A DNA stretch of 64,000 nucleotides from Halomarina litorea (GTDB lineage: Archaea; Halobacteriota; Halobacteria; Halobacteriales; Haloarculaceae): the NCBI RefSeq assembly GCF_024227715.1, contig NZ_CP100448.1, positions 310,001 through 374,000 of the forward strand, given 5' to 3'. This document shows, in pieces, positions 8,257 to 17,203 of this stretch. A program made the position numbers and the translations under genes. Position 1 is the stretch's first letter. Every line of letters starts with the position of its first letter. The notes beneath the pieces were generated by a model that saw only the letters and a program-made list of their open reading frames with translations, was not told where the DNA came from and made no database searches.

Positions 8257-9147
8257 ATGTCATCAAATCAGTATGTCGGCACGGGTGCGGGTCGCGCGTT
8301 CACTCGGCGCACCGCACTGAGGGGAGCGGGGGCACTCGTCGCCGGAGCGGCGGTCCTCTCCGGCCCGGCGGCCGCCTATCCGCGGGGGACGGTGCTGTGG
8401 GGCGACCCCGAAGCGGTCGGGAACGGATACGCGAGGACCTTCGCCGAGTACAGCCCGAGCGGCCACCCTCAAGCCGTCGGGTTCCTGCTGCGCAGGGACG
8501 TGTTCGACGGGCTCCCCGCGGAGACGGCCGAGTACCACCTCCACCTGCCGGCGGGGGTGGACGACGCGGGGCGCACCCCGATTCCGTTCACGTTCGCCGG
8601 ACTGGACTGGAACCCGCAGGGTCACGACCCCATCCCCATCTACGGCGGGCCGCACTTCGACTTCCACCTCTACATCTCCAGCGAGGAGACCACCGAGTCG
8701 ATTCCCTTCGGCATCGCCGACTACGAGATTCCCCCCGACCAGATGCCCGAGGGCGTCGTCACGGCGGCCGCACTGGGCGCGGACCGGGTCGTCGTCCCCG
8801 CGATGGGCGAACACCTCGTGGACCCGCGCGCCCCCGAGTTCAACGGTCAGCCGTTCACCCACACGTTCATCTGGGGGGCGTGGGAACCAGACGGGAGGGG
8901 CGTCCCGGACGGCGAGGGGCCGCACTACACCGGCGACGGCGTCGGCGAGCTGACGTTCATGGAACCGATGGCGACGGTGGCGTTCCTCCGAGACCTCGAC
9001 GGTACCGTCGGGGCGGACATCCCGATGCCGGCGGTGTTCGACCGGGCGGGGTACTACCCGACGCGGTACGTCATCCGACGCTGGCCGGGGCGTGACGCCT
9101 ACACGGTGGCGCTCACCCGGTTCCGGTGGTTCGACGGCGCACACTGA
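8257..9147 (+). CDS. Tat-exported TTHB210/DUF5602-like protein
   Basis: 296 residues. The N-terminus has a twin-arginine signal (FTRRTALRGAGALVAGAAVL, cleavage near GPAAA). The mature part contains the GPHFDFHLYI region and PIPFTFAGLDWNPQGH, typical of DUF5602/TTHB210-like secreted proteins, with several His and Asp residues that could bind metal. It is probably folded before export and lies outside the membrane. It is divergent from citrate synthase. The function is unknown. Confidence 0.75.
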   Translation: MSSNQYVGTGAGRAFTRRTALRGAGALVAGAAVLSGPAAAYPRGTVLWGDPEAVGNGYARTFAEYSPSGHPQAVGFLLRRDVFDGLPAETAEYHLHLPAGVDDAGRTPIPFTFAGLDWNPQGHDPIPIYGGPHFDFHLYISSEETTESIPFGIADYEIPPDQMPEGVVTAAALGADRVVVPAMGEHLVDPRAPEFNGQPFTHTFIWGAWEPDGRGVPDGEGPHYTGDGVGELTFMEPMATVAFLRDLDGTVGADIPMPAVFDRAGYYPTRYVIRRWPGRDAYTVALTRFRWFDGAH

Positions 9148-9225
9148 CCGGGCCACGGGTCCGTCCGCGACGTCGCCTCGTCGCCCCCGACAACTCTTTC
9201 ACCCGAGGCGGGAAACGGGCGGTGT

Positions 9226-10458
9226 ATGGGTGAGGTCGAGTACGAACCGGTCTCCGTGAAGGTGGTGCTGGCGGAGATGAAAGACACCGCCGAACTGCTC
9301 ATCGACCTCTCGTACTCCGCCGTCCTCCTCGGCAGCGACGACATCGCCGAGGAGGTCCTCGACCTCGAAGACCGCATGGACATCCTCCAGATGAAAGCGC
9401 GGATGAGCCTCCTCATGGCCGCGCGCAACCCCGAGGACGCCGAGGCCCTCGCGCCCGTCCTCGGGGTCGTCGGGGCCGCGGAGAAGATTTCGGACGCCGC
9501 CGGCGACATCGCGAAGGTCGTCATCGAGGAAATCGGCCTGCCGGAGGCGATGCGGGCCGCCCTCCCCGAGGCCGTCGAGATGCTCGTCCGCGTGCGACTC
9601 GACCCCGACTCGCCGCTGGTCGGACAGAGCCTCGCGGGGTGTGACCTCGAGACCGAGACGGGCGTGCGCGTCATCGCCATCCGCCGCGAGGGGGAGTGGC
9701 TCATCGACCCCGACTCCGACGCCGTCCTCCGGGGGAAGGACGTCCTCCTCCTCCGGGGGACCGAAGAGGGCATCGCGGAGGTGTACGAGGAGAGCGTCGG
9801 CGACGAGTACGTCCACATGGAGGCGCCCGAACCGGCCATCGACGACCTGGAACGCGCCGTCGACTCTATCGTCCTGATGAAGAACATGAGCGAACTCGCC
9901 GTCGACCTCGCCTACGGCGCGGTGCTGTACGACAGCGAGGCCGTCGCCGAGGAGGTACTGGAACTCGAAGCCGAGGTGGACGCCCTCCAGTCGCGCTTCG
10001 AGGCGTGGACCCTGCAGGCCGCCTCCCGCATCGACGACCCCGTCTCCCTCCGCGGACTGGTCCACCTCGCCCGCGCGACGGAGGTCATCTCCGACGCCGC
10101 CCTCGAAATCAGCGAGGGCGTCCTCCGGGGACTGGGCACGCACCCGGTCGTCGCGGAGGCCGTCCGCGAGTCCGACCAGATGATCGTCCGCCTCACCGTC
10201 GGGCCGGAGAGCGCCCTCGACGGGGCCACCCTGCGCGACGAGATGGTCAGCACCCAGACGGGCATGCGCGTCATCGCCGTCCGGCGGGGGAGCGTCGCGG
10301 GCACCACCGCCCAGTCCCGGTTCGGACGTTCGCGCGGGGAGTGGGTCGTCTCGCCGCGTGGGGAGACGGAACTCCACGCCGAGGACGTCATCATCGCCAA
10401 GGGGACCCCCGAGGGGGCGGACCGACTGGCGGCGCTGGCGGGCCAGGAGTTGGAGTAG
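9226..10458 (+). CDS. Tandem PhoU/TrkA_C (RCK_C) regulator protein
   Basis: 410 residues, an internal duplication. A PhoU-like helical domain (about 1-110) and a TrkA_C domain (about 115-195: LVRVRLDPDSPLVGQSLAG) are followed by a second PhoU-like domain (about 205-310) and a second TrkA_C domain (about 320-405: IVRLTVGPESALDGATLRD). Both TrkA_C units share the TGxRVIA(I/V)RR strand. RCK_C domains bind small ligands such as c-di-AMP in ion-channel regulators. No membrane segment is present, so it probably acts as the cytosolic partner of a potassium or magnesium channel encoded elsewhere. Confidence 0.85.
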   Translation: MGEVEYEPVSVKVVLAEMKDTAELLIDLSYSAVLLGSDDIAEEVLDLEDRMDILQMKARMSLLMAARNPEDAEALAPVLGVVGAAEKISDAAGDIAKVVIEEIGLPEAMRAALPEAVEMLVRVRLDPDSPLVGQSLAGCDLETETGVRVIAIRREGEWLIDPDSDAVLRGKDVLLLRGTEEGIAEVYEESVGDEYVHMEAPEPAIDDLERAVDSIVLMKNMSELAVDLAYGAVLYDSEAVAEEVLELEAEVDALQSRFEAWTLQAASRIDDPVSLRGLVHLARATEVISDAALEISEGVLRGLGTHPVVAEAVRESDQMIVRLTVGPESALDGATLRDEMVSTQTGMRVIAVRRGSVAGTTAQSRFGRSRGEWVVSPRGETELHAEDVIIAKGTPEGADRLAALAGQELE

Positions 10459-10472
10459 TCGTCGACCCGGCG

Positions 10473-10787
10473 TCAGAGTTCCTTCGCACGACGGTACGCA
10501 CTGACGAGCGTCAGCGCTACCGTCGTCAGCAGGGCCGTTCCCACCGCGAGGACGAACGCCAGTGCGAGAAAGAGCACCGGGCCGGCGGCGTCCTGCGGGG
10601 CGGGACCGAGCAGTTCGAGGAAGCGGACGGCGTAGACGAACGCCGCGAGGACGACGCCCACCACCACCCCCCGTCTCGCGTTGCGTTCGACGCCGAGGTC
10701 GACGAGCAACCCGCCGAGTCCGCCGGGGCGTTCGGGGACCGACTCGCCGGACGTCCCCGGTGCGGGGTCGTCGTCTCGCTGGGACAC
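10473..10787 (-). CDS. Small haloarchaeal membrane protein
   Basis: 104 residues. A polar N-terminal tail of about 35 residues is followed by two hydrophobic helices (GVVVGVVLAAFVYAVRFL and VLFLALAFVLAVGTALLTTV) and a short basic end (AYRRAKEL). It is convergent with the PhoU/TrkA_C gene, the stops being 14 nt apart. I recognise no function. The hydrophobic profile and codon use support a real gene. Confidence 0.75.
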   Translation of the reverse strand: MSQRDDDPAPGTSGESVPERPGGLGGLLVDLGVERNARRGVVVGVVLAAFVYAVRFLELLGPAPQDAAGPVLFLALAFVLAVGTALLTTVALTLVSAYRRAKEL

Positions 10788-10899
10788 ACTTCGGCTACGG
10801 CTGTACGGGACAAAGCCCCTTCGAGAGGCGGCCAGCGACCCGCGTAGCCCTTTCCGATACCGAACTGCCTAAGGGAGTGTGGGGTGGGTTCTAGGCGTA

Positions 10900-11856
10900 A
10901 TGACCACGCTCGGAACCGCGACTGCCGCGCCCGGGGAGTTCGCCACCGGGCGCCTGACCGTCGGGGAGGCCCGCGACGGCAGCGAGGTGGCACTCCCGGT
11001 CGCGGTCGTGAACGGGGCCCGCGAGGGCAAGACCCTCTACATCCAAGCGGTCAGCGACGGCGACGAACTGAACGGCGTCGGCGTCGTCCAGCGACTCGTC
11101 CCGCAGTTGGACCCCGACGAACTCGCCGGGGAGGTCCTCGTCGTCGGCATCGTCAACGTCCACGCCTTCCACGTCGCCGAACACCGCAACCCCATCGACG
11201 ACACGAAGATGAACCGGGCGTACCCCGGCGACGCCAACGGCACCTCCTCCGAGCGTATCGCCCACGCCACCTTCGAAGCCGCCTCCCGTGCGGACCTCGT
11301 CCTCGACCTGCACCAGGGGTCGACCAGCCGGATGATAAACGAGACGCGCGTTCGCTGTGGTCCCCGCCACCGCCTGCACAAGGAGTGTCTCGAACTGGCG
11401 AAGGTGTTCGACGCCGGCTACGTCCTCGACCAGAAGGGACCGGAGGGGCAACTGGCCCGGGCGGCCCCCGACAGCGGCGTCCCCACCATCGACCCCGAAC
11501 TCGGCGGCTGCGTCGGCTGGGACCGCGAGAGCATCGACATCGGCGTCCGCGGCGTGAAGAACGTCCTCGTCCACTACGGCTTCCTCGACGGCGAGGTGAG
11601 CGCCGGCACACAGACCCGCGCCAGCGGCTTCGAGCAGTACGGCGCGCCCGCCGGCGGCCTCGTCACCTTCCGACAGGACCTCGGCGACGAGGTCCAGCGC
11701 GGCGACCCCCTGTTCGACGTGACCACCGTCTTCGGCGAGGTGAAGTCGACGGTGACCGCCGACTCCCCCGGCGTCTTCTGGCGCACCCGCCGCCTGCCGC
11801 AGGTCGCCACCGGCGAGTACGTCTGCTCGGTCGGGACGGACGTCGACGAGGTCTGA
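10900..11856 (+). CDS. Succinylglutamate desuccinylase/aspartoacylase family protein
   Basis: 318 residues from the ATG at 10900 (MTTLGTATAAPGEFATG). It has the M14-like zinc-carboxypeptidase fold of the AstE/AspA family: INxNxF-type GIVNVHAFHVAEHRNPI, the KMNRAYPGD substrate loop, the LDLHQGS His ligand and a C-terminal beta domain resembling a biotinyl/lipoyl barrel. The family's first zinc motif, usually HGDE, reads SDGDELNG here (near residue 50), so His is replaced by Asp. It is followed 3 nt later by the small ORF at 11860. The substrate is unknown; it may be a deacylase of an acylated amino acid. Confidence 0.85.
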   Translation: MTTLGTATAAPGEFATGRLTVGEARDGSEVALPVAVVNGAREGKTLYIQAVSDGDELNGVGVVQRLVPQLDPDELAGEVLVVGIVNVHAFHVAEHRNPIDDTKMNRAYPGDANGTSSERIAHATFEAASRADLVLDLHQGSTSRMINETRVRCGPRHRLHKECLELAKVFDAGYVLDQKGPEGQLARAAPDSGVPTIDPELGGCVGWDRESIDIGVRGVKNVLVHYGFLDGEVSAGTQTRASGFEQYGAPAGGLVTFRQDLGDEVQRGDPLFDVTTVFGEVKSTVTADSPGVFWRTRRLPQVATGEYVCSVGTDVDEV

Positions 11857-11859
11857 ATC

Positions 11860-12015
11860 GTGGAATCGGACGAGGTAGTCCATCGAATCGCCGCGCTCCG
11901 CGAGCGAGTGCTGAACGCCGACACCCCGGAGGAACGTCGCGAGGCGGTTCGCGAACTCGGGCGACTCGACCGGGAGCGGAAGGCCGAGACCTACGCGCGG
12001 CTCGAAGACGAGTAG
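11860..12015 (+). CDS. Small charged helical protein
   Basis: 51 codons from GTG, 3 nt after the AspA-like gene, so probably co-transcribed. The sequence (VESDEVVHRIAALRERVLNA, then REAVRELGRLDRERKAETYA) is almost entirely amphipathic helix with heptad-like spacing, so a helical hairpin or coiled coil is likely. Third-position GC is high. The family is unknown to me. Confidence 0.6.
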   Translation: MESDEVVHRIAALRERVLNADTPEERREAVRELGRLDRERKAETYARLEDE

Positions 12016-12095
12016 CGTCTTCCCCTCCTTCGCGAACGAGGACCCCCTCCTTCCAGAAGGGAACGAACTATCGACCAGCCACCGGTACCCCGACC

Positions 12096-13166
12096 ATGCC
12101 CATCGCCCTCGTCTGCCCCGACTGCGGGACCGAGTACGTCGACCGCTGGCGCTGTTCCTGCGGCCACCCGCTGGAGTTCGCCGACCAGCCACACCCGGAC
12201 CCGTTCGGCCCCGACGCCCGCGAGGGCCTGTGGGCGTTCGCCCCCTTCCTTCCCGTGGAGCGGCGCGTCTCGCTGGGCGAGGGGTACACCCCGCTCGTAG
12301 AAGCCCCCGAGTGGGACGCGGCGTTCAAACTGGAGTACGTCTTCCCGTCGGGGAGTTTCAAGGACCGCGGGGCGACGGCGACCCTCTCGCGGGGCGCCGA
12401 ACTGGGCGTCGACCGGGTCGTCGAGGACTCCTCGGGGAACGCGGGAGCGGCCATCGCCACCTACGCCGCCCGCGCGGGTGTCGACTGCTCCATCTACGTC
12501 CCCGCCGCGGTGAAGGCGAGCAAGGTGCGGGCCATCGAACGCGCCGGCGGCGAGGTGGTCCGCGTCGAGGGGAGTCGGGAGGCCGTCACCGACGCCTGCG
12601 TCGCGGCCGTCGAGGACGGCGAGGGGTGGTACGCGAGTCACGCGTGGAACCCCGCCTTCTTCGCCGGGACGGCCACGTTCGCCTACGAACTCGCCCACCA
12701 GCGCGACTGGTCGGTGCCCGACGCCGTCGTCCTCCCCGTCGGCCACGGGACGCTCTTCCTCGGGGCCTACCGCGGCTTCCGGCACCTCTTCGACTCCGGG
12801 TGGACCGACGGGATGCCGCGCCTCCTCGGGGCGCAGGCGGCGGGGTACGACCCGATAGCTAGCGAGTTGCACACGAAACGAAGGGGTTCGAGTGGTCGAA
12901 ACGACCTCGCGGACGGCATCCAGATACGCGAACCCGTCCGGAAGGCGGGGATTCTGGAGGCAATCGAGGTCACGGGGGGCGACTGCCTCTCGATTTCCGC
13001 CGAGGCGACCGACCGCGCCCTCGACGGACTCCACGAACGGGGGTTCTACACGGAACCGACCTGCGCCGTCGCGCCCGCTGCCCTGCGCGAGTACCGCGAG
13101 CGAGGCGTCCTGACCGAGGACGACGACGTGGTGGTCCCGCTCACGGGAAGCGGGCTGAAGACCTGA
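12096..13166 (+). CDS. Threonine synthase-like PLP enzyme with N-terminal zinc ribbon
   Basis: 356 residues from the ATG at 12096. Four cysteines in CPDCGTEY and WRCSCGHP form a zinc ribbon like that at the N-terminus of archaeal threonine synthases. The PLP lysine is in PSGSFKDRGA and the SSGNAGAA loop follows. It is likely a threonine synthase (O-phosphohomoserine to threonine) or a close fold-type II paralogue. It is shorter than canonical ThrC. A 14-bp stretch identical to the core of the origin boxes (12874-12887) lies inside the gene, encoding part of HTKRRGSS. Confidence 0.85.
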   Translation: MPIALVCPDCGTEYVDRWRCSCGHPLEFADQPHPDPFGPDAREGLWAFAPFLPVERRVSLGEGYTPLVEAPEWDAAFKLEYVFPSGSFKDRGATATLSRGAELGVDRVVEDSSGNAGAAIATYAARAGVDCSIYVPAAVKASKVRAIERAGGEVVRVEGSREAVTDACVAAVEDGEGWYASHAWNPAFFAGTATFAYELAHQRDWSVPDAVVLPVGHGTLFLGAYRGFRHLFDSGWTDGMPRLLGAQAAGYDPIASELHTKRRGSSGRNDLADGIQIREPVRKAGILEAIEVTGGDCLSISAEATDRALDGLHERGFYTEPTCAVAPAALREYRERGVLTEDDDVVVPLTGSGLKT

Positions 13167-13217
13167 GGTCGGAGGACCGATGGCGAGGGTCGTCGTGGGA
13201 GTCGGGCAGTCAGGCGG

Positions 13218-13961
13218 TCAGATACCGACGTGGGCGCGCGTCGTCGCTGCGTCCGGGACGCTCGCCCCGACGCTGCCGGAGACGTTCGACTCGCCCGACC
13301 CGTTCGACCCGTTCGACGCCGAGGCGTTCAGGTTCTCGAACTCCACCTGCGTGCCGGGGCCGATACCCGTCTCGTTGGCGAACCCGCGGTTCACCTCGAC
13401 GACGTACTGCGCGGGGGCATCACTCCGGTAGCGCTCCAGTTCCGAGTTCGACGCGTTGGGCTGGACGTGGGCGTGTTCGACGTTGATGACGGTGCCGTTC
13501 TCCGAGACGAATATCATGTCCAGCGGGATGAGCGTGTCCTTCATCCAGAAGACGCGGTCCCCGGCGGACTCGAAGACGAACACCATCCCGTGGTCGGCGG
13601 CGAGCGACTCGCGGCCCATCAGGCCCCGCCGGTGTTCGGCGTCGGTTCGAGCGACTTCGAGGCTGATGGTCGCCAGTTCGCTGCCGTCCGAGCGGAACGT
13701 CGCCGTCGGGCCGTCGCCCGGTCCGGTCGTGTCGGAGGCCGTCGGTTCCGCCCCCGAGTCGCCCGCCTCGGTCGTCCCCGTCGCGTCGTTGCGAGTCGTC
13801 TCGGCCGTCGATGCGTTACCGTCCGTCGTCCCGGCCGCCGTGGTCCCGTCGGCAGCCGTCGCGGTCGTCCCGTCGTCGCCCGGTCCGGAGGGGGAAGCAC
13901 AGCCCGCGAGGGCGGCGAGGGCGAGGAGCGCGACGACGACCGTCGTGGTTGCGCGGCTCAT
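13218..13961 (-). CDS. DUF192 lipoprotein
   Basis: 247 residues from the ATG at 13959-13961. The signal segment TVVVALLALAALAGC ends in an LAGC lipobox, so the protein is probably lipid-anchored outside the cell. A Thr/Ala/Gly/Asp linker of about 65 residues follows. The DUF192 domain then spans about 95-210: RRGLMGRESLAADHGMVFVF, FWMKDTLIPLDMIFV, and a C-terminal YVVEVNRGFANETGI strand. A low-complexity Asn/Ser tail adds potential N-glycosylation sites. DUF192 function is poorly known. An upstream ATG at 13986-13988 is possible but would spoil the signal peptide. Confidence 0.88.
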   Translation of the reverse strand: MSRATTTVVVALLALAALAGCASPSGPGDDGTTATAADGTTAAGTTDGNASTAETTRNDATGTTEAGDSGAEPTASDTTGPGDGPTATFRSDGSELATISLEVARTDAEHRRGLMGRESLAADHGMVFVFESAGDRVFWMKDTLIPLDMIFVSENGTVINVEHAHVQPNASNSELERYRSDAPAQYVVEVNRGFANETGIGPGTQVEFENLNASASNGSNGSGESNVSGSVGASVPDAATTRAHVGI

Positions 13962-14005
13962 GTACAGGGGAGTGTTCTCCAGTGGCATCGGTCTTCTGCC
14001 GGTGA

Positions 14006-15328
14006 CTACCGCTCGGGGTGGGTCGGCGCGTCGAAGCCGCCCCGGACGAGGGGGCGCGCGACGTGCCGGCGGGCGCGCGGCGGCACCTCGTACCAGCCCG
14101 GTTCGATGGCCCGGTCGACCGCACGCTCGACCTTCCCGTCCGCGCTGGTCCCGCAGTCCCGGCAGCGATAGCCCTGCCCGCGCCCGGCGCTCTCCATCCG
14201 GCGGTCGCAGTCGGGGCACGTCGGCGTCACCCGTTCGGTGGTGTCGAGCGACCGCACCGCGAACTTCTCCAGTTTGAGCGTGCCGCGGAGGGAGTCGGCG
14301 TCCGCCCCAGCGTCAGCCCCCGCGGTCGACGCCGAGAACTCCCCGCAGGCGGTCACTCGGTCGCCGGGACGGAGCGCGCGCACCCGGTCGCGGAAGCGCT
14401 TGGTCGGTTCGAAGGCAGCCAACTGGAGCGTGGCGCCCTCGCCCGCGAGGGGGACGAACACGTGGCCGCCGCGGCGCGTCTCGGGCGGGGCGACCACCTC
14501 GCCCGTCACCCGGTAGGCCCGGCCGTCGAGGACCCCCTCGACGGTCCCGTCGCCAAGGTGGACGTCGGTCCCCTGGTTGGTGACGAACGTCTCGCTCGCG
14601 GCGACGGGTTCGGCGTCGATTGCGGCGGCGACCCGTTCGACCGCCGCCCGGTCGTCGCCGCGAATCCCGAACAGGACGGGACCGGGCGTGTGGGGGACGG
14701 CCACCGTCTCGCCGGTCCCGCGGTCGACGGTGTCCCAGACGGTCGGGTACGCCGAGTCGGCGGCCTCGAACAGCGAGTCGGCATCCACCTCGCGCGGGGT
14801 TCCCCACCGCGATGGCTCGCGGTAGGCGATGTGCTCGTAGGTCCACTCGTCGAAGGCGGCCCACGCGCCGACCGCCGCGATCGCCCCGATGCGCCCCCGC
14901 CCGTTCCCCCACCCCTCGGACTCGCCGCCGGTCAGCGCGAGGAGCGCCTCGGCGTCGGCGACGGTCAACTGCTCGCGGACGGCCGCGCGGGCGAACCGGG
15001 CGAGGGCGTCCCGCGGGCCGACCGTCGCGTCAGGGTCGTCGGGGAGGACGACGAGGCCGGGGTTCGTCCGCTCGTCGTCGGTCTCGGCGTGTTCCTCGAC
15101 GACTGCGCGGGCGGCGGCGAACGCCGTCGCGACGGGGGCGTCGGTGTGGACCGCGAGCGCGGCGTTCCCGCGCGTCTTGTGTTCGACCGCGGGGTTGAGG
15201 CGCACGAGGAGGAGTCGCTCGACGGCCGCCCCCGCCTCGCGGAGGCGTTCGGCGACGAGGTGGGCGGCGTAGGTCGTACACATCCCCGTCTCGCGGGAGT
15301 CGGTGTCGTCGAGGCCGATGACGGTCAC
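14006..15328 (-). CDS. tiaS: tRNA(Ile2) 2-agmatinylcytidine synthetase TiaS
   Basis: 440 residues from GTG (VTVIGLDDTDSRETGMCTTY). The GLDDTDS motif is the N-terminal catalytic signature. The middle has the HTPGPVLFGIRGD region of the kinase-like TCKD domain, then an OB-fold (RAYRVTGEVVAPPETRRGGH), and a C-terminal zinc ribbon CPDCDRRM...YRCRDCG. The enzyme attaches agmatine to C34 of tRNA-Ile2 so that it reads AUA, and is essential in archaea. The GTG is the only start that preserves the motif position. Confidence 0.95.
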   Translation of the reverse strand: MTVIGLDDTDSRETGMCTTYAAHLVAERLREAGAAVERLLLVRLNPAVEHKTRGNAALAVHTDAPVATAFAAARAVVEEHAETDDERTNPGLVVLPDDPDATVGPRDALARFARAAVREQLTVADAEALLALTGGESEGWGNGRGRIGAIAAVGAWAAFDEWTYEHIAYREPSRWGTPREVDADSLFEAADSAYPTVWDTVDRGTGETVAVPHTPGPVLFGIRGDDRAAVERVAAAIDAEPVAASETFVTNQGTDVHLGDGTVEGVLDGRAYRVTGEVVAPPETRRGGHVFVPLAGEGATLQLAAFEPTKRFRDRVRALRPGDRVTACGEFSASTAGADAGADADSLRGTLKLEKFAVRSLDTTERVTPTCPDCDRRMESAGRGQGYRCRDCGTSADGKVERAVDRAIEPGWYEVPPRARRHVARPLVRGGFDAPTHPER

Positions 15329-15469
15329 ACCCGCGCTCGGCGGGCGACGGGGTAAGCGCTTTCGTCCGGCGCCGTCCGCCAGCGCGAGCGGCGCCGTCCA
15401 GGGCGAGCAGGTACTTAAACAGGCCGAACGGCCGGTAAGAATCGCCGGACGCGAGGCTCGACAGGGGCA

Positions 15470-15481
15470 CAATACATATAC
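15470..15481 (+). promoter_or_regulatory. TATA box of the HTH regulator gene
   Basis: AATACATATAC is centred about 29 nt before the ATG at 15506, giving a near-leaderless transcript. It is one of the clearest TATA boxes in the window. Confidence 0.65.
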
Positions 15482-15505
15482 GTGGCGAACGGCTTATGAG
15501 CGACT

Positions 15506-16477
15506 ATGTCACGGTCCGCACTCGTCGGGAACGTGACCGCGATGCTCGCCGACGCGGGCTTCCTCGTGAGCGACCGCTGTGCCGTCCGGCCGAAGAGCTT
15601 CGACATCGCCGCCCGCCGGGGGAAGGACGTCATCCTCCTGAAGATACTGGGCAACGTCGACTCCTTCGACGCCGCGACGGGCGCGGAAATGCGCCGCCTC
15701 GGCACCTACCTGAACGCCACGCCCCTCGTGGTGGGCCTCCGGACCCGCGACGAGGACCTGAAACCGGGCGTCGTCTACTTCCGCCACGGCGTGCCCGTCC
15801 TCTCGCCGGACACCGCGATGGACCTGTTCATCGAGGGGGTTCCGCCGCTCATCTACGCCGCCCCCGGCGGCCTGTACGTCAGCCTCGACGGGAGCGTGCT
15901 GGCGGACGCCCGGGAACAGCGCGACTGGTCGCTCGGGCGACTGGCGAAGGAACTCGGGGTGTCGCGGCGCACCGTCTCGAAGTACGAGGGCGGCATGAAC
16001 GCCTCCGTCGAGGTGGCCGCGAAACTCGAAGAACTGTTCGAGGAACCGCTGACCAGCCCCGTCGACGTGTTCGACACCGACGACCTGCGGGACGCCGACC
16101 CGACGCCCGAGGACCCGCAGGCCGACCCGGACGACGAGCAACTGGTCACCGTCCTCACGCGCGTCGGCTTCGACGTCCACCCGACGCTCCGGTCGCCGTT
16201 CAAGGCCGTCAGCGAGGACGAGGCGAAGGCGACGGAGACGCTCCTGACGGGCCACTCCGCGTTCGACCGCACCGCAGAGAAGCGCGCGCGAATCATGAGT
16301 TCCGTCGGGGAGGTCACCCGGACCGCCTCCATCTACGTCGTCGACGAGGCGAAACGCGACGCCGTCGACCGGACGGTCCTCATCGAACGCGAGGAGATGG
16401 GCCGCATCGAGGACGCCGACGACCTGATGGCGCTCATCTACGACCGCATCGAGGACGTCGACCCCGACGCCACCTGA
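15506..16477 (+). CDS. Archaeal HTH-type transcriptional regulator
   Basis: 323 residues. The N-terminal domain (about 1-125) has an endonuclease-like alpha/beta pattern ([20 protein letters not shown]). An XRE/Cro-type helix-turn-helix follows (about 135-175: [20 protein letters not shown]), then an acidic linker and a C-terminal domain of about 110 residues. This matches the widespread archaeal family of putative HTH regulators with an XRE HTH in the middle. It has its own promoter. Targets are unknown. Confidence 0.88.
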   Translation: MSRSALVGNVTAMLADAGFLVSDRCAVRPKSFDIAARRGKDVILLKILGNVDSFDAATGAEMRRLGTYLNATPLVVGLRTRDEDLKPGVVYFRHGVPVLSPDTAMDLFIEGVPPLIYAAPGGLYVSLDGSVLADAREQRDWSLGRLAKELGVSRRTVSKYEGGMNASVEVAAKLEELFEEPLTSPVDVFDTDDLRDADPTPEDPQADPDDEQLVTVLTRVGFDVHPTLRSPFKAVSEDEAKATETLLTGHSAFDRTAEKRARIMSSVGEVTRTASIYVVDEAKRDAVDRTVLIEREEMGRIEDADDLMALIYDRIEDVDPDAT

Positions 16478-16508
16478 AGACCCGTCCCCCGGTCCGCTTC
16501 GCCTCCTC

Positions 16509-16563
16509 CCCGTCGTCGTTCGCGTTTCGGTCACCGCCCCCTTCCCGTCGTCGTTCGCGTTTC
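16509..16563. repeat. Short direct repeat, 20 bp x 2
   Basis: CCCGTCGTCGTTCGCGTTTC occurs at 16509-16528 and 16544-16563 in the 183-bp gap after the regulator gene. Nothing else is visible in that gap. Confidence 0.6.
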
Positions 16564-16660
16564 AGCGTCGCTCTCCGGTCTCGCCAGCGTCGCGTCCGTC
16601 GGCAGGGCGCTCCCCCCGAGCGCCGACGAGGTTATCTCGCCGACCGGCGATGAGTAGGGC

Positions 16661-17017
16661 ATGTCACTCAGTCCGGGACCCGCCCGGACCCGGTACGACG
16701 ACCGTCGCGCCGGGCCACTCCGTACCGCCGTCGACCACGTCGTCTCGACGTGGGAGGGGGTCGAACGGACCACCGTCGCCGACTGCCCCGCCTACACCGT
16801 CCGCGGCCGCCCGTTCGCCGTCGTCACGAACCACGGCGTCGCCGTGACCGGTCTCCGGGACCGGGCGCGCGCGGACCTGCGCCGACGCTACGGCGTCGCG
16901 CCCGTCGCCCTGTCCGACCCCACCGGCGAGCAGTGGGAGGTGACGCCCGTCGGGTCCGAGGACCTCCACGGCCTCGTCTCGTACCTCCGGCGGAGCTACG
17001 ACCGCACGGGGACCTGA
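16661..17017 (+). CDS. Conserved hypothetical protein
   Basis: 118 residues, basic for a haloarchaeal protein (Arg-rich). The central block YTVRGRPFAVVTNHGVAVTG has the strand pattern of YjbR/MmcQ- or luciferase-like small domains, but no active-site motif is evident. The function is unknown. The start at 16661 is the first ATG, and GC-rich third positions support coding. Confidence 0.65.
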   Translation: MSLSPGPARTRYDDRRAGPLRTAVDHVVSTWEGVERTTVADCPAYTVRGRPFAVVTNHGVAVTGLRDRARADLRRRYGVAPVALSDPTGEQWEVTPVGSEDLHGLVSYLRRSYDRTGT

Positions 17018-17088
17018 CGGCGAGACCCGACCGTTGGGGTCCCGACCGGACGACCCGCGGTCGCGGGACCCCGACCGGAGTCGGGACT

Positions 17089-17148
17089 GGAGCCGTGAGG
17101 GGTGCCGTAAGTGGTGCCGTGAGCGGTGCCGTAAGTGGTGCCGTGACT
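17089..17148 (+). repeat. 12-bp tandem repeat (five copies)
   Basis: Units are GGAGCCGTGAGG, GGTGCCGTAAGT, GGTGCCGTGAGC, GGTGCCGTAAGT and GGTGCCGTGACT. Alternate units match more closely, so the original duplication was probably 24 bp. It lies in the gap between the hypothetical gene and the convergent glutaredoxin gene. Confidence 0.75.
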
Positions 17149-17203
17149 GACGGGTCGGCGTGACGAAAAACCGGGACGGCGCGTCGGGAGTGCGTCGACC
17201 GCG

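Noticed and set aside
10884-12095. Upstream extension of the threonine synthase-like ORF
   Set aside because: It is an out-of-frame reading of the AspA-like gene and the small ORF at 11860; the zinc-ribbon N-terminus fixes the start at 12096.
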